44,060 nucleotides of DNA from Chloroflexota bacterium (GTDB lineage: Bacteria; Chloroflexota; Dormibacteria; CF-121): assembly GCA_005882775.1 (NCBI GenBank), contig VBDY01000151.1:1-44060 (forward strand), given 5' to 3'. The position numbers and the translations under genes were made by a program. How positions within the stretch are numbered: position 1 is the stretch's first letter; each line of letters begins with the position of its first letter. The notes under the pieces are model-generated. The model did not search any database, had not been told where the DNA came from, and saw only the letters and a list, made by a program, of their open reading frames with translations. Below are positions 1 through 8,604 of the stretch, piece after piece.

Positions 1-249
1 GGCATGGACTGTCTCACGGTGGAGCCGCCGCCGGTTCCCTCTCAGGACGTTCAACGCCGTGTGCACGGCGGCTGAGTGCAGCCACCCGGAGGCCCGCTCG
101 GAGTCCGGGGAAAGGCTCCGGTGGAATTTGAGGAAGACCTCCTGGGCCACATCCTCAGCCGCGGGCCGGTCGGCCAGCACACGGTAGGCAATCGCCACGA
201 CCTTCGCGTACTCCCGCTGGAACAGCCGATCGAACGGGTCAGCAGCCAT
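1..249 (-). CDS. ECF-type RNA polymerase sigma factor, 3' part cut off by window edge
   Basis: Reading leftward from an ATG at 247-249, 83 codons stay open to the window edge. The visible protein matches sigma-70 region 2: an N-terminal FDRLFQREYAKVVAIAYRVL segment, then AEDVAQEVFLKFHR (core-binding and -10 recognition helices), then GWLHSAAVHTALNVLRGNRR, the basic end of region 2.4. Region 4 would lie outside the window. Family knowledge: ECF sigma factors direct core polymerase to a small set of promoters, often for envelope functions. The gene is divergent from the mce operon, so control of that operon is a reasonable but untested inference. No strong Shine-Dalgarno precedes the ATG, so the start is moderately certain; no better in-frame start is visible just upstream. 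Confidence 0.85.
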   Translation of the reverse strand, partial: MAADPFDRLFQREYAKVVAIAYRVLADRPAAEDVAQEVFLKFHRSLSPDSERASGWLHSAAVHTALNVLRGNRRRLHRETVHA

Positions 250-438
250 GCGCCAGGAAACCGCGGGACCGGGCGCGCTGGTTACGGTTGGGTGCCATGC
301 GTTGAAGCTCACCATCTGCCTGATAAGCACCGGGAGCGGCCGAAATGTGGCAAGCCGTGGAACCGGCCTCGCGCCCTGGCGGAGGGCTGACGAGGGGCTG
401 GAACCGGTGCCCGGATACCAATCCCCAATTCCGGGCGT

Positions 439-483
439 CAAGAAATGTGTAGGTACGCGTATACAATATTGGGGGGATAAGGA
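439..483 (+). promoter_or_regulatory. Candidate promoter and RBS for the mce operon
   Basis: A TACAAT -10-like hexamer lies at 462-467; the matching -35 position (about 439-444) is poor. An AAGGA Shine-Dalgarno at 479-483 follows, 10 nt before a TTG at 494. If the -10 is real, transcription starts near 474, so the upstream ATG at 248 in the same frame cannot be the start. The rest of the 250-493 gap between the divergent sigma gene and this operon shows nothing else I can name. The weak -35 would also fit an activator or an alternative sigma factor. Confidence 0.35.
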
Positions 484-493
484 TGGGGATGGC

Positions 494-1273
494 TTGTTAG
501 CCCGGGCACGCCACTCGGCGACCAACGTCGGTGAGCTCATGCTCGTGTTCCGGGCCGCCCTCCGGGGCGCGGCCCGCCGCCCCTTCTACTGGCAGGAGTT
601 CCTGGAGCAGTGCCGGTTCATCCTGATGGCGAACTTCATCCCGCTGCTCCTCACCGGGGTCGGCTGGGGGATCATCGTCTCCCTGGAGGCGGGTCACTTC
701 TTCAGGGCCGCCAGCGGCGAGTGGAGGCTCGGCGGCTTCACCGTGATGGCCAACATCCGGGAGTTCTCCCCGGTCGCCACCGGGCTGATGATCGCCGCGG
801 TCAGCGGCACCGCGACCGTGGCCGACCTGGGCGCCCGCCAGGTCCGGCAGGAGCTCGAGGCCCTGAGCGTGATGGGGCTTTCCAATGTGCTCTTCATCGT
901 CGTCCCCAGGGCGCTCGCTCTGATGGTCATGACCGCCCTCTACAACCTGCCCATGATCATCTTCACGACCGCGTCGGGCTTCTTTATCGCGGTGGCCGTG
1001 GTCGGCGTGAACCCGGGAGGGTTTCTCGCCAGCTTCTGGACCCAGGGCAACCTGGTGGACCTGTTCGGTGGCGAATTGAAATGCATCATCTTCGGAGCTC
1101 TGGTCGCGGCCATCTGCATATATAAAGGTATAAGCGCTCGGGGCGGCGCCGAGGGAGTGGCGCGCGCGGTCCATTCGGCTGTGGTCTGGTGCTTCGTCTC
1201 CATCCAGGCCGTGGAGTGGATCTACACCTCGACAGTCCTCGCCCTATTCCACAGCCTCAACGTTTTGAAATGA
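494..1273 (+). CDS. yrbEA: YrbE/MlaE-family permease, first subunit of the Mce transporter
   Basis: Integral membrane permease of an Mce-type lipid ABC transporter, expected to pair with the next gene as the membrane core. The family region begins at RRPFYWQEFLEQCRFI and continues through several hydrophobic segments. The cytoplasmic coupling segment is DLGARQVRQELEALSVMGL followed by VVPR, matching the family pattern of R-x-EE-DA-x-MG and PR. I prefer the TTG at 494 because AAGGA sits 10 nt upstream and it leaves an N-terminus of normal length; ATG 539 is the main alternative (244 residues). The frame stays open back to 248, but that extension runs into the divergent sigma gene and does not resemble YrbE. 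The next gene starts 3 nt after the stop. Confidence 0.88.
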   Translation: MLARARHSATNVGELMLVFRAALRGAARRPFYWQEFLEQCRFILMANFIPLLLTGVGWGIIVSLEAGHFFRAASGEWRLGGFTVMANIREFSPVATGLMIAAVSGTATVADLGARQVRQELEALSVMGLSNVLFIVVPRALALMVMTALYNLPMIIFTTASGFFIAVAVVGVNPGGFLASFWTQGNLVDLFGGELKCIIFGALVAAICIYKGISARGGAEGVARAVHSAVVWCFVSIQAVEWIYTSTVLALFHSLNVLK

Positions 1274-1276
1274 GCC

Positions 1277-2110
1277 ATGGCAGCTAGAGTCCACCCCGTC
1301 GTCGCGCCGCCCGAGCCACCCCGATTCTGGGCGCCCGGGCTCGGAGTTGTGGACGTGCTCGGCGAGATCGTCATCTTCGCCATCCGGTCCCTGGGATCGA
1401 TCCCGCGGGCGTTTCGGTACAGCCGGGAGATCTGGTGGTACGCCGCCTTCCTTGCGATCGGGTCCACGCCGGTGGCGCTGGCCATGACCTGGTTCAGCGG
1501 GTCCGAGTGCTCGGTCGAAGCCTTTCATACCCTGCACCAGCTGGGGGGCGCCGAGAGCCAGGCGGGAATCTTCAACGCCCTCTGCGACATGCGCGAGATC
1601 ACCCCCCTCTTCTTCGGCTTTGCCATCGGAGCAAAGGTTGGATGCGGGCTGGTCGCCGAGCTCGGCACCATGCGGGTGAACGAGGAGATCGACGCCGTGG
1701 AGACGATGGGAGTGCCCCCGATTCCATTCCTGGTGGGCACCAGGATCGCGGCTGCGCTGATGGTGCTGCCGCTCATGTACGTCCTCTCGCTGGCGACCAG
1801 CTTTGTCGCCAGCTGGGTGGTGCAGCGCTACCAGATTGGGCTGGTCTCGAACGGCGTCTACTTCGCCAGCTTCTGGCGATATACCAACCTCGTCGATTTC
1901 GGCTACTCGCTCATCAAGGCGGTGGTCTTCGCCTTGCTGGTCATCTGCGTGGGGGTCTACTACGGCTATCACGTGAAGGGCGGCGCCGTCGGCATCGGCC
2001 GGGCGGTGGCCAAGACCATGGCCGTCAGCCTGGTCATGACTGTCGTAACCAACGCCATCCTCACCCAGATCTTCTGGGGACAGAACCCCAACCTGCCAAT
2101 CCCGTCATGA
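1277..2110 (+). CDS. yrbEB: YrbE/MlaE-family permease, second subunit of the Mce transporter
   Basis: A 277-residue polytopic membrane protein paralogous to the preceding gene. It carries the YrbE coupling motif in canonical form: ELGTMRVNEEIDAVETMGV then PPIPFLVGTR, with EE-x-DA and MG-x-P present. Hydrophobic helices flank this segment, and the C-terminal block YYGYHVKGGAVGIGRAV matches the family's conserved GG-A-GVG-AV ending. By family knowledge the two YrbE proteins form the transmembrane part that receives energy from the ATPase encoded next. Start ATG 1277 is 3 nt after the yrbEA stop; only a weak ribosome site is visible, which is common for closely coupled genes. The substrate is unknown; Mce systems move phospholipids, sterols or fatty acids. 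Confidence 0.9.
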   Translation: MAARVHPVVAPPEPPRFWAPGLGVVDVLGEIVIFAIRSLGSIPRAFRYSREIWWYAAFLAIGSTPVALAMTWFSGSECSVEAFHTLHQLGGAESQAGIFNALCDMREITPLFFGFAIGAKVGCGLVAELGTMRVNEEIDAVETMGVPPIPFLVGTRIAAALMVLPLMYVLSLATSFVASWVVQRYQIGLVSNGVYFASFWRYTNLVDFGYSLIKAVVFALLVICVGVYYGYHVKGGAVGIGRAVAKTMAVSLVMTVVTNAILTQIFWGQNPNLPIPS

Positions 2111-2123
2111 GTGAGAAAGAGCA

Positions 2124-2912
2124 ATGAGCATCGGTAACGGCGAGATTTCGAAGAACGGCTCGGTGATGATCGAGTGCGAGGACGTGCACAAGGCCTTCGA
2201 GGGCCACCAGGTCCTGGAGGGCGTGAGCTGCCAGATCCCGAGCGGAAAGATCTCGGTCGTGATGGGCCCTTCGGGGACCGGCAAGAGCGTGCTCCTTCGC
2301 CACATCGTAGGTCTCCTCTCTCCCGATCGTGGCGACGTCCTGGTCGCCGGCAAGAGCGTCCCCAGCCTCAACGAGGACGAGCTGCTCGAGCTCCGTCGAA
2401 ACATCGGCATGCTCTTCCAGGACGGCGCCCTGTTCAGCTCGATGAATCTCTTCGACAACGTGGCCTTCCCGCTCCGGCAGCACACCAAGAAGCAGGAGAG
2501 CGAGATCCGCGAGATCGTGATGGAGCGGTTGCAGGAGGTCGGTCTGGCAGGTTCCGAGAAGAAGATGCCGAACGAGCTCTCGGGAGGCATGCGCAAACGG
2601 GCCGGCTTCGCTCGGGCGCTCGTCCTCGAACCCGAGATCCTTCTATTCGATGAGCCGGATTCCGGCCTGGACCCGGTCCGCACGGCCCTGCTCTGCGAGC
2701 TGATCAAGGAGATCCAGCAGAAATACGGCTCGACCGGGGTCGTCATCAGCCACGACATCAAGTCGTGCTTCAACATCGGCGATCACATCATCCTGCTGCA
2801 CGGTGGGAAAGTGGTCGACCAGGGCTCGAAAGAGCAGCTCCAGAGCTCGAACAAGCCCTTTACGCAGCAGTTCATCAAGGGCGCGGTCGAGGGCCCACTG
2901 GGGATGGAGTGA
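2124..2912 (+). CDS. Mce/Mla transporter ATPase (MlaF/MceG-like)
   Basis: A 262-residue ABC ATPase that would energise the two YrbE permeases. Visible motifs in order: Walker A GPSGTGKSVLLRH (about residues 50-62), Q-loop MLFQDGALFSSMNLFDNVAF, signature LSGGMRKRAGFARAL, Walker B EILLFDEPDSGLDP, and H-loop VISHD. GTGKS and the RKRAGFARAL signature are characteristic of MlaF and MceG. A ribosome site (GAAAGAG) lies just before ATG 2124; a second Met at 2166 is possible but lacks a site. In mycobacteria the shared ATPase MceG is encoded away from mce operons, whereas here it sits between the permeases and the MCE genes. Its stop overlaps the GTG start of the first MCE gene (GTGA). Confidence 0.93.
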   Translation: MSIGNGEISKNGSVMIECEDVHKAFEGHQVLEGVSCQIPSGKISVVMGPSGTGKSVLLRHIVGLLSPDRGDVLVAGKSVPSLNEDELLELRRNIGMLFQDGALFSSMNLFDNVAFPLRQHTKKQESEIREIVMERLQEVGLAGSEKKMPNELSGGMRKRAGFARALVLEPEILLFDEPDSGLDPVRTALLCELIKEIQQKYGSTGVVISHDIKSCFNIGDHIILLHGGKVVDQGSKEQLQSSNKPFTQQFIKGAVEGPLGME

Positions 2913-4009
2913 TCACGCCGCTGCGCGAATCGCTTCGGCGTTTGCAGGCGCCTGCCCTGTTGATCGGAGTGATCGTGCTCGCGCTTGTGGCCTTGCGTAT
3001 CACGAGCGGCCTGACTGAGTACCGGCTGACCATACCGATAGATTCCGCCGACGGGCTCTACCCGGGAAGCGACGTGCTCATCGCCGGGGCGAAGGCGGGG
3101 AGTGTTCAGGACATCAAGCTCGACGGCGGCCAGGCGCTTGTCACCATCACGCTCGACGAAGCCCACGCCCCAGTCCATTCGGACGCGCGAGCGACCATCC
3201 GGCCCAAGAGCCTGCTCGGCGAGAAATACGTGGCGCTGGAACCGGGAACCGGCTCTAGCGACGCGCTGGCGGCGGGCTCGCGGCTGCCTCAGACACAGGT
3301 GGCGCAGGCGGTCGACCTTCAGGACGTGGTCAACACCCTGGACCAGCCCACCCGGGAGAAACTGCGCACCCTGGTAATCGAGCTCGGCGGCGGGCTCGCC
3401 GGCCAGGGCACGGCGACCAACGACACGATCGCCTACGGGACCAAGGACATGAACGACCTGGCGACGATCGCGAACACCCTGGCCGCCCGCGACCAGGACC
3501 TCCAGAAAGTCATCCAGGGGCTCGACCAGGTGACCGCCGAACTTGCGAAGAGCGACCGGCGCCAGCAGCTCGGCGTCCTGATCCAGAATTCGGAGACTCT
3601 CCTGCACTCGCTGGCGGCGCAGGACACCCAGATCAAGCGGGCGCTGGTGGAGACGAATGCCGCGCTCAGCCGCACCGACACCGCACTCTCGGGACTGGGC
3701 CCGCGGTTGAACAGCATCCTTCGGCAGGCCCCCCGGCTGTCGGGCGTGGCGGGTGGCCTCAGCGCCGACCTGAGCAACGCCATCAACGTCGACCTGGCCG
3801 GAAACAACCTGACCCTCTTCGACCAGGGCATGAAGGCGAGCACCACCGTCTTTGGAGCCCGGGACAGTGGCGGCAACTACGCTACCCGGATCACGGTGGT
3901 GCTCGGGCCGGGCGCGACCGGGGTCGGCATCGGCTTTCTTCACGCTCCGCGGGTCGGCCCGGACTCCCTTGACGCCGTGCTCGGCATCTTGCTGGGAACC
4001 CGACCGTGA
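2909..4009 (+). CDS. mceA: MCE-domain protein 1 of 6
   Basis: A 366-residue MCE protein: an N-terminal membrane anchor (APALLIGVIVLALVALRI) followed by the MCE domain (YRLTIPIDSADGLYPGSDVLIAGAKAG, written here in part) and the family signature ATIRPKSLLGEKYVALEPG. A second block shared by all six paralogs follows (VDLQDVVNTLDQPTREKL), leading into a long, probably helical, region. By family knowledge these proteins form a hexameric ring and tube that carries lipids outside the membrane. The GTG at 2909 overlaps the ATPase stop in GTGA; the frame is open further upstream to 2765, but that part lies inside the ATPase gene and has no MCE-like content. No lipobox is present. Confidence 0.9.
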   Translation: MITPLRESLRRLQAPALLIGVIVLALVALRITSGLTEYRLTIPIDSADGLYPGSDVLIAGAKAGSVQDIKLDGGQALVTITLDEAHAPVHSDARATIRPKSLLGEKYVALEPGTGSSDALAAGSRLPQTQVAQAVDLQDVVNTLDQPTREKLRTLVIELGGGLAGQGTATNDTIAYGTKDMNDLATIANTLAARDQDLQKVIQGLDQVTAELAKSDRRQQLGVLIQNSETLLHSLAAQDTQIKRALVETNAALSRTDTALSGLGPRLNSILRQAPRLSGVAGGLSADLSNAINVDLAGNNLTLFDQGMKASTTVFGARDSGGNYATRITVVLGPGATGVGIGFLHAPRVGPDSLDAVLGILLGTRP

Positions 4010-5043
4010 GGAGTCGGGCCAACCTTCCGGTCTTCCTCGCATACCTGCTGATCTGCCTGGGCGTCGCCGGATTCCTGGGGGCCCAGATGGGCGGGGAATT
4101 CATCCTTGGCGGCTATCACGTCCGTGCCGTTTTCAAGACCGCATCCGACCTGGTGCCGGGCGACGACGTGACCATGTCAGGGCTCCGGGTCGGCAAGGTG
4201 GAGTCTCTGTCACCTGCGTCCGGTACAACCCAAGCCACCCTGATCATCCACAAGCAGTTCGCGCCCCTCTTTGCGGACGCCCGCGCCGTGATCCGCCAGA
4301 AGAACCTCCTCGGCGAGACCTACATCGAGGTCAATCGCGGGGGAGCAGCCACCGGGCGGCTGGGCGACGGCGGGTTGATCGACGAGCAGCACACCCTGAC
4401 ACCGGTAGAGATCGACCAGGTGCTCAACGCGCTCGACCCGCAGGTCCGCGACCGGCTGGACATGGTGCTCAATTCTCTGGGGCAGGCGACCGCCGGGCGG
4501 GGCGCTGACCTGAACACTTCGGCCGGCGACCTGGCAGCCCTGGCCGCCGACCTACAGGTGCTCTCCCACACCCTGGCCTCGAACTCGGACCATCTCGACA
4601 GCCTGCTGGCCGACCTGAGCAAGGTGATGCAGACGCTCGCCGCCTGGCATTCGGAGTTCAGGGGGATGATCGCCGATTGGGACCACGTGATGCAGACCCT
4701 GGCCTCGCGGGAGCAGGCGCTCCAGGGCACCCTGGTCGAGCAGGACAGGGTGATGGCCATCTTCGACCAGGCACTGTCGAATGGGGGTGCGCAGGGCCTG
4801 AACCTGGCGCTCGCCCGGGCGCCAACAGCGCTCGACAACCTGAACCATTACCTCAAGGGCGGGCTCGTTCAGTTTGGCGTGGTCCGAAACGACACCCCGG
4901 GCATTGCCCACCTCTTCGATGAGCTGGCCTCGGTGATGAGCGGCGTCGGCATCGCGGACGAGGCCGGCCCCGACAAGGGCAAGGTCGTTCACATGTGGCG
5001 CGTCTTCTGCGCCGGCCAGTGTTTCCAGGTGACGGTGCCCTGA
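4006..5043 (+). CDS. mceB: MCE-domain protein 2 of 6
   Basis: A 345-residue MCE protein starting at GTG 4006, which overlaps the previous TGA by 4 nt. An anchor helix (VFLAYLLICLGVAGFLGAQ) leads into the MCE domain, with YHVRAVFKTASDLVPGDDV and the signature AVIRQKNLLGETYIEVNRG. The second family block is VEIDQVLNALDPQVRDRL, followed by repeated heptad-like stretches such as LASNSDHLDSLLADLSKVMQ that suggest a long helix. The anchor's LLIC does not qualify as a lipobox because Ile occupies the position before Cys. It presumably forms one position of a hetero-hexamer with the other five MCE proteins. Confidence 0.9.
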   Translation: MRSRANLPVFLAYLLICLGVAGFLGAQMGGEFILGGYHVRAVFKTASDLVPGDDVTMSGLRVGKVESLSPASGTTQATLIIHKQFAPLFADARAVIRQKNLLGETYIEVNRGGAATGRLGDGGLIDEQHTLTPVEIDQVLNALDPQVRDRLDMVLNSLGQATAGRGADLNTSAGDLAALAADLQVLSHTLASNSDHLDSLLADLSKVMQTLAAWHSEFRGMIADWDHVMQTLASREQALQGTLVEQDRVMAIFDQALSNGGAQGLNLALARAPTALDNLNHYLKGGLVQFGVVRNDTPGIAHLFDELASVMSGVGIADEAGPDKGKVVHMWRVFCAGQCFQVTVP

Positions 5044-6203
5044 TGCCGCGAGCACGAACCGCGTTCAACCTCGTGCTGGTAAGCGCCTTCGCCGCCATCT
5101 GCCTGGTCGGGATCGGATTCATCGCTGCCAACATGGGCCTTTCCGGGCCCTGGTCGAAAGGTTTCGCCCTCCAGGCCGCGTTCGACTCGGCGAACGGCCT
5201 GGTGCCGCAGGCCGAGGTCCGGGTGTCCGGGGTGCACGTGGGGCGAGTCCTCGAGATCACCGGCGACGGCGGCGGCGGCAGCCTGGTCAAGATGGAGCTC
5301 AGCCCCGGGATCCAGCTCCGCCAGGGAACGCGGGCAATGATCCGGCCGAAGACGCTGCTCGGCGAGAAATTCGTCGAGCTGATCCGGCCGACGGGCAGCG
5401 GCGCGGCCTACCTCGAGAGTGGCGCCACCATCCCCAGGAGTCAGACCGGCCAGGCCGTGGAGATCGACGACATCCTCAACGCCATGGACCCACAGACGCG
5501 CCAGGCGATGTCACAGTCGTTCCAGCAGCTGGGGGTGGCGCTGGACGGACGCGCGGCAGACATCAACGCCACCATCGGACCGCTCGATGCGACCATGACG
5601 AACCTCCGGCCGCTGGCCCGGGTCGGCGAGGCGCGCCAGCAGGAGCTGGACCGGATCCTCACCAACCTGAACACCATCATGCAGGCGCTCGCCGACGAGC
5701 AGGATCAGCTGGGGCGGATCGTCGACAGCGGTGACCAGGTGATGTCGGCGATGGCGTCGCGCGACCAGGCGCTTGCCGGCACGGTGCAGAACGCCGCCGC
5801 AGTCTTTGCCTCGCTCGACCTGGCCCTGCGTAACGTCACGCCCGCCAACCGAGCGTCGCTCGCCAAGAGCCCGCCGACCATCGCCGCAGGGCAGCGCGTG
5901 CTCGCGCTCACAAACCCACAGGTCGACCAGCTGCTCCCCGAGCTCCTGCTCGGCCAGATCAGCTATCCGAACCACCAGCTGAACGTGGCGAATGCGGAAT
6001 CGCTCGGCCTGGCGGCCGAATGGATCTCCGCCTTCGCCCAGCAGGATGCCGCGACCGGCTACCACGAGCTTCGGATCACAAGCATCACTCCGTCGAGCAC
6101 CGTGGCTCCGCCATCGGCCTCCGCAAACGGCCCGGCGCAGGTCCCGGTGGCCCCGTCGGACCTCCTCGACCTCCTCCTCCAGTCAATGGGGTCGGCAAAG
6201 TGA
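5043..6203 (+). CDS. mceC: MCE-domain protein 3 of 6
   Basis: A 386-residue MCE protein. The ATG at 5043 shares one base with the previous TGA (TGATG) and directly precedes PRARTAFNLVL and the anchor helix; the frame extends to 4995 but that part overlaps the preceding gene. The MCE signature is AMIRPKTLLGEKFVELIRP and the second block is VEIDDILNAMDPQTRQAM. A glycine run (DGGGGS) inserts in the MCE domain. The C-terminal half is predicted mainly helical, and it ends in a Ser/Pro/Ala-rich tail (STVAPPSASANGPAQVP) before a short hydrophobic end. Role as for the other MCE subunits. Confidence 0.9.
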   Translation: MPRARTAFNLVLVSAFAAICLVGIGFIAANMGLSGPWSKGFALQAAFDSANGLVPQAEVRVSGVHVGRVLEITGDGGGGSLVKMELSPGIQLRQGTRAMIRPKTLLGEKFVELIRPTGSGAAYLESGATIPRSQTGQAVEIDDILNAMDPQTRQAMSQSFQQLGVALDGRAADINATIGPLDATMTNLRPLARVGEARQQELDRILTNLNTIMQALADEQDQLGRIVDSGDQVMSAMASRDQALAGTVQNAAAVFASLDLALRNVTPANRASLAKSPPTIAAGQRVLALTNPQVDQLLPELLLGQISYPNHQLNVANAESLGLAAEWISAFAQQDAATGYHELRITSITPSSTVAPPSASANGPAQVPVAPSDLLDLLLQSMGSAK

Positions 6204-7219
6204 TCAAAGTGCTGGCAGGAGTGGTTGCCGCGGTCGGTGTCCTATCCGGACTACTGACCTTCGGCGGTGACCACCCGTACCGGGTGACGGCATACTTCCT
6301 GAGCGCGGAGGGCCTTACCGCCGCGAACGACGTGGTGGTGAGCGGCGCCAGGGTGGGGAAGGTGGTCTCGGTCGATGTGGCCCCGGACGCGGACGGCAGC
6401 CAGGGCGGCGCCCGGGTCGTGATCCAGGTCGACAAGGCAGCCGCACCGCTGCACCGAGGGACACACGCCACCATCCGGCCCAAGGGGCTTCTGGGAAATC
6501 CATTCGTCGAGCTCGCACCCGCCCCCAGCAGCAACGAGGTGATCCCCTCAGGCGGCGTCCTGCCGATGCAGGACACATCCGCTCCGGTCGACATCGACCA
6601 GGTGATGGACCTCTTCGATACGAACACGCGCCAGCGAATTCGGACCCTTACCCTTCAAGGCGGGCTGAGTCTCAAGGACCGGGGAAGCGACCTGAACACT
6701 TTCCTGGCGGCCCTGCCGGCGATCACGCAGGACACACAGGCCGTCAGCGGCGCGATCGCGCAGCGCGACCAGCAGCTGAGCGCCCTCAACGTCGAGTTCG
6801 ACCGGATCGCGAGGATGATGGCGGCTGAAGACCAGGCCCTGCGTTCCGACCTATCCAGCGGCGCCAGCCTGCTGGACACGGTCGCGGCGCACGACGAACA
6901 GCTGAAGGCAGAGCTGGTCTACGCAGCGGCGTCGCTCGCCCAGCTCGAGGGCGGGCTCAAGGGTCACGAAGGAGACCTCAACCAGATCTTCAAAGAGATG
7001 CCCGCCCTGCTCGATGCCCTGCAGTCACTCTCCAACCACTCGGCCGCCTCCCTCGCAATCCTCGATCCATGCGTGGGCGACATCATCCAGACGCTGGCCG
7101 AGATGCGCAGCGCCACCGGCTACCACGACGCCAACGGCGACATGCTGCGCGTCCACCCATACGTCGGAGCGGAAAACGTAAACCCGGCGCGGATCCCATG
7201 CACGGGAGCCAAGCCATGA
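6200..7219 (+). CDS. mceD: MCE-domain protein 4 of 6
   Basis: A 339-residue MCE protein starting at GTG 6200, overlapping the previous TGA by 4 nt (GTGA). It has a short anchor (VLAGVVAAVGVLSGLLTF), the MCE domain beginning YRVTAYFLSAEGLTAANDV, and the signature ATIRPKGLLGNPFVELAPA, in which the usual EK/ET after LLG is replaced by NP. The second block is VDIDQVMDLFDTNTRQRI. The frame extends upstream to 6020, but that section is out of frame with the end of the previous gene and has no family match. Near the C-terminus, LDPCVGDIIQTLAEMRSATG contains a single cysteine. Confidence 0.89.
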   Translation: MIKVLAGVVAAVGVLSGLLTFGGDHPYRVTAYFLSAEGLTAANDVVVSGARVGKVVSVDVAPDADGSQGGARVVIQVDKAAAPLHRGTHATIRPKGLLGNPFVELAPAPSSNEVIPSGGVLPMQDTSAPVDIDQVMDLFDTNTRQRIRTLTLQGGLSLKDRGSDLNTFLAALPAITQDTQAVSGAIAQRDQQLSALNVEFDRIARMMAAEDQALRSDLSSGASLLDTVAAHDEQLKAELVYAAASLAQLEGGLKGHEGDLNQIFKEMPALLDALQSLSNHSAASLAILDPCVGDIIQTLAEMRSATGYHDANGDMLRVHPYVGAENVNPARIPCTGAKP

Positions 7220-8604
7220 CCTTCTACCGGGGCAATCCGCTCAGGGCGGGGGTGGTGGCGATCATCAGCGGCGTGGCGCTGGTGCTCCTCGCGCTCGCCA
7301 TCAACCTCAGCTTCGGGCTGCCCTTCAACTTGAGCGTGTGGCCGCCCGGCCAGGACTACTCGCTGAAGGCTTCCTTCAAGGACGCCAACGGACTCAGCCG
7401 CGGCGCCGACGTCGTGATCGCCGGCCACACCGTCGGCCAGGTTACCGGGGTGAGCGTGGAAGGAAGCGAGGCGGTCGTCAGCATGCGCATTCAGCCTGGC
7501 TACGCCCCGGTCCGCCGGGGTTCCCTGGCACGGATCCGCTACTCGACACTGCTGGCTCAGAAATACATCGAGGTGACCCCGGCCCAAAGCGGTGAAGGGC
7601 TCCGCAGCGGTGCCACCATCGCCAGCAGCGACACCATCACGCCCGTCGACTTCGATCAATTCATCAGCGCCCTGGACCCGCAGACACGCCAGCGTCTCCA
7701 GGTGGTGATCCAGCAGCTGGGGACCGGCGTGCAGGGACAGCAGCTCACCATCAACGACCTGCTCGCGCAGCTAAACGGCCTGTCCCAGGAGTCACGGGCT
7801 CCACTGAGCACCTTCTCCGCGCACGACCAGGACCTCAGCCGAATCGTCACCAACCTGGCCCTGGTGAGCGGCCGCCTTTCGCAGAGCCGTCAACAGCTCG
7901 GGGACCTGGTGGGAAGCATGGGCGACGTTACCGGCACCCTGGCTCGCAACGATAAGTCGCTCGCTTCCTTACTGGCACACCTGGGCAACGTGATGGGTGA
8001 CTTCGATGCCACCCTGAATGGCAACGAGAAGAATCTGCGGCAGACCGTCCAGGCGCTCGATCCCCTCATCACCCAGCTGGACAGCACCCTCGCCCTCGTT
8101 TATGGCGACCTCCACGGCAGCCTGGGGGCGATAAACGCGAACACGTCCGTGCTCAACCCTGAGGTGGTGAGCGCGGTGTCGGAGCCGGGCGCCGACGGCG
8201 GTGGAGTCATCCTGCGCCAGTACTTAGTGGCAAACCCAGGCTGCGACCAGGTCAACTCGCAGTCGGCCAACCCCCAGTGCCAGACGGGTGCCGCGCCTGC
8301 GCTACCAGCCATCACAGTCCCACTGGCTAACCCACCGGCGATCGCCAGCTGCGTGCCAAAGCTCCCCACGCCGCCCGTCCACACCCCGACGCCGGGGCCC
8401 ACACCATCGCTGAGTCCGCTCCCCTGTCCAACCGTTTCTCCGTCGGGAGTACCCGTGCCTTCGCCGTGTATGCCGCTACCGACGCCGACGCCAAAGCCGG
8501 TGCCGACGCCATCGGTTTCGGTCTGCCCGAGCGTGCCGGGGCTCAGCCTGCCACTGGGAGAGTTCCCTGACTGGCTCAGGCTTCTCCTGGGGGGTGGGGC
8601 GTGA
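7216..8604 (+). CDS. mceE: MCE-domain protein 5 of 6, with proline-rich tail
   Basis: The longest MCE paralog here, 462 residues. ATG 7216 overlaps the previous TGA (ATGA) and has GGGAG at 7204-7208 as ribosome site; ATG 7198 is a weaker alternative. An anchor helix (AGVVAIISGVALVLLALAI) precedes the MCE domain with signature ARIRYSTLLAQKYIEVTPA, the most diverged of the six. The second block is VDFDQFISALDPQTRQRL. After about residue 360 the protein becomes very rich in Pro, Thr and Ser with interspersed cysteines (for example PTPGPTPSLSPLPCPTVSPS), ending in a short hydrophobic segment (FPDWLRLLLGG). Pro-rich MCE tails are known from mycobacteria; here it may span or contact the cell wall (inference). 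Confidence 0.9.
   Translation: MTFYRGNPLRAGVVAIISGVALVLLALAINLSFGLPFNLSVWPPGQDYSLKASFKDANGLSRGADVVIAGHTVGQVTGVSVEGSEAVVSMRIQPGYAPVRRGSLARIRYSTLLAQKYIEVTPAQSGEGLRSGATIASSDTITPVDFDQFISALDPQTRQRLQVVIQQLGTGVQGQQLTINDLLAQLNGLSQESRAPLSTFSAHDQDLSRIVTNLALVSGRLSQSRQQLGDLVGSMGDVTGTLARNDKSLASLLAHLGNVMGDFDATLNGNEKNLRQTVQALDPLITQLDSTLALVYGDLHGSLGAINANTSVLNPEVVSAVSEPGADGGGVILRQYLVANPGCDQVNSQSANPQCQTGAAPALPAITVPLANPPAIASCVPKLPTPPVHTPTPGPTPSLSPLPCPTVSPSGVPVPSPCMPLPTPTPKPVPTPSVSVCPSVPGLSLPLGEFPDWLRLLLGGGA

Noticed and set aside
248-493. Extension of the first YrbE gene back to ATG 248
   Set aside because: It would cross the divergent sigma gene start and the likely promoter, and the residues do not resemble any YrbE N-terminus.
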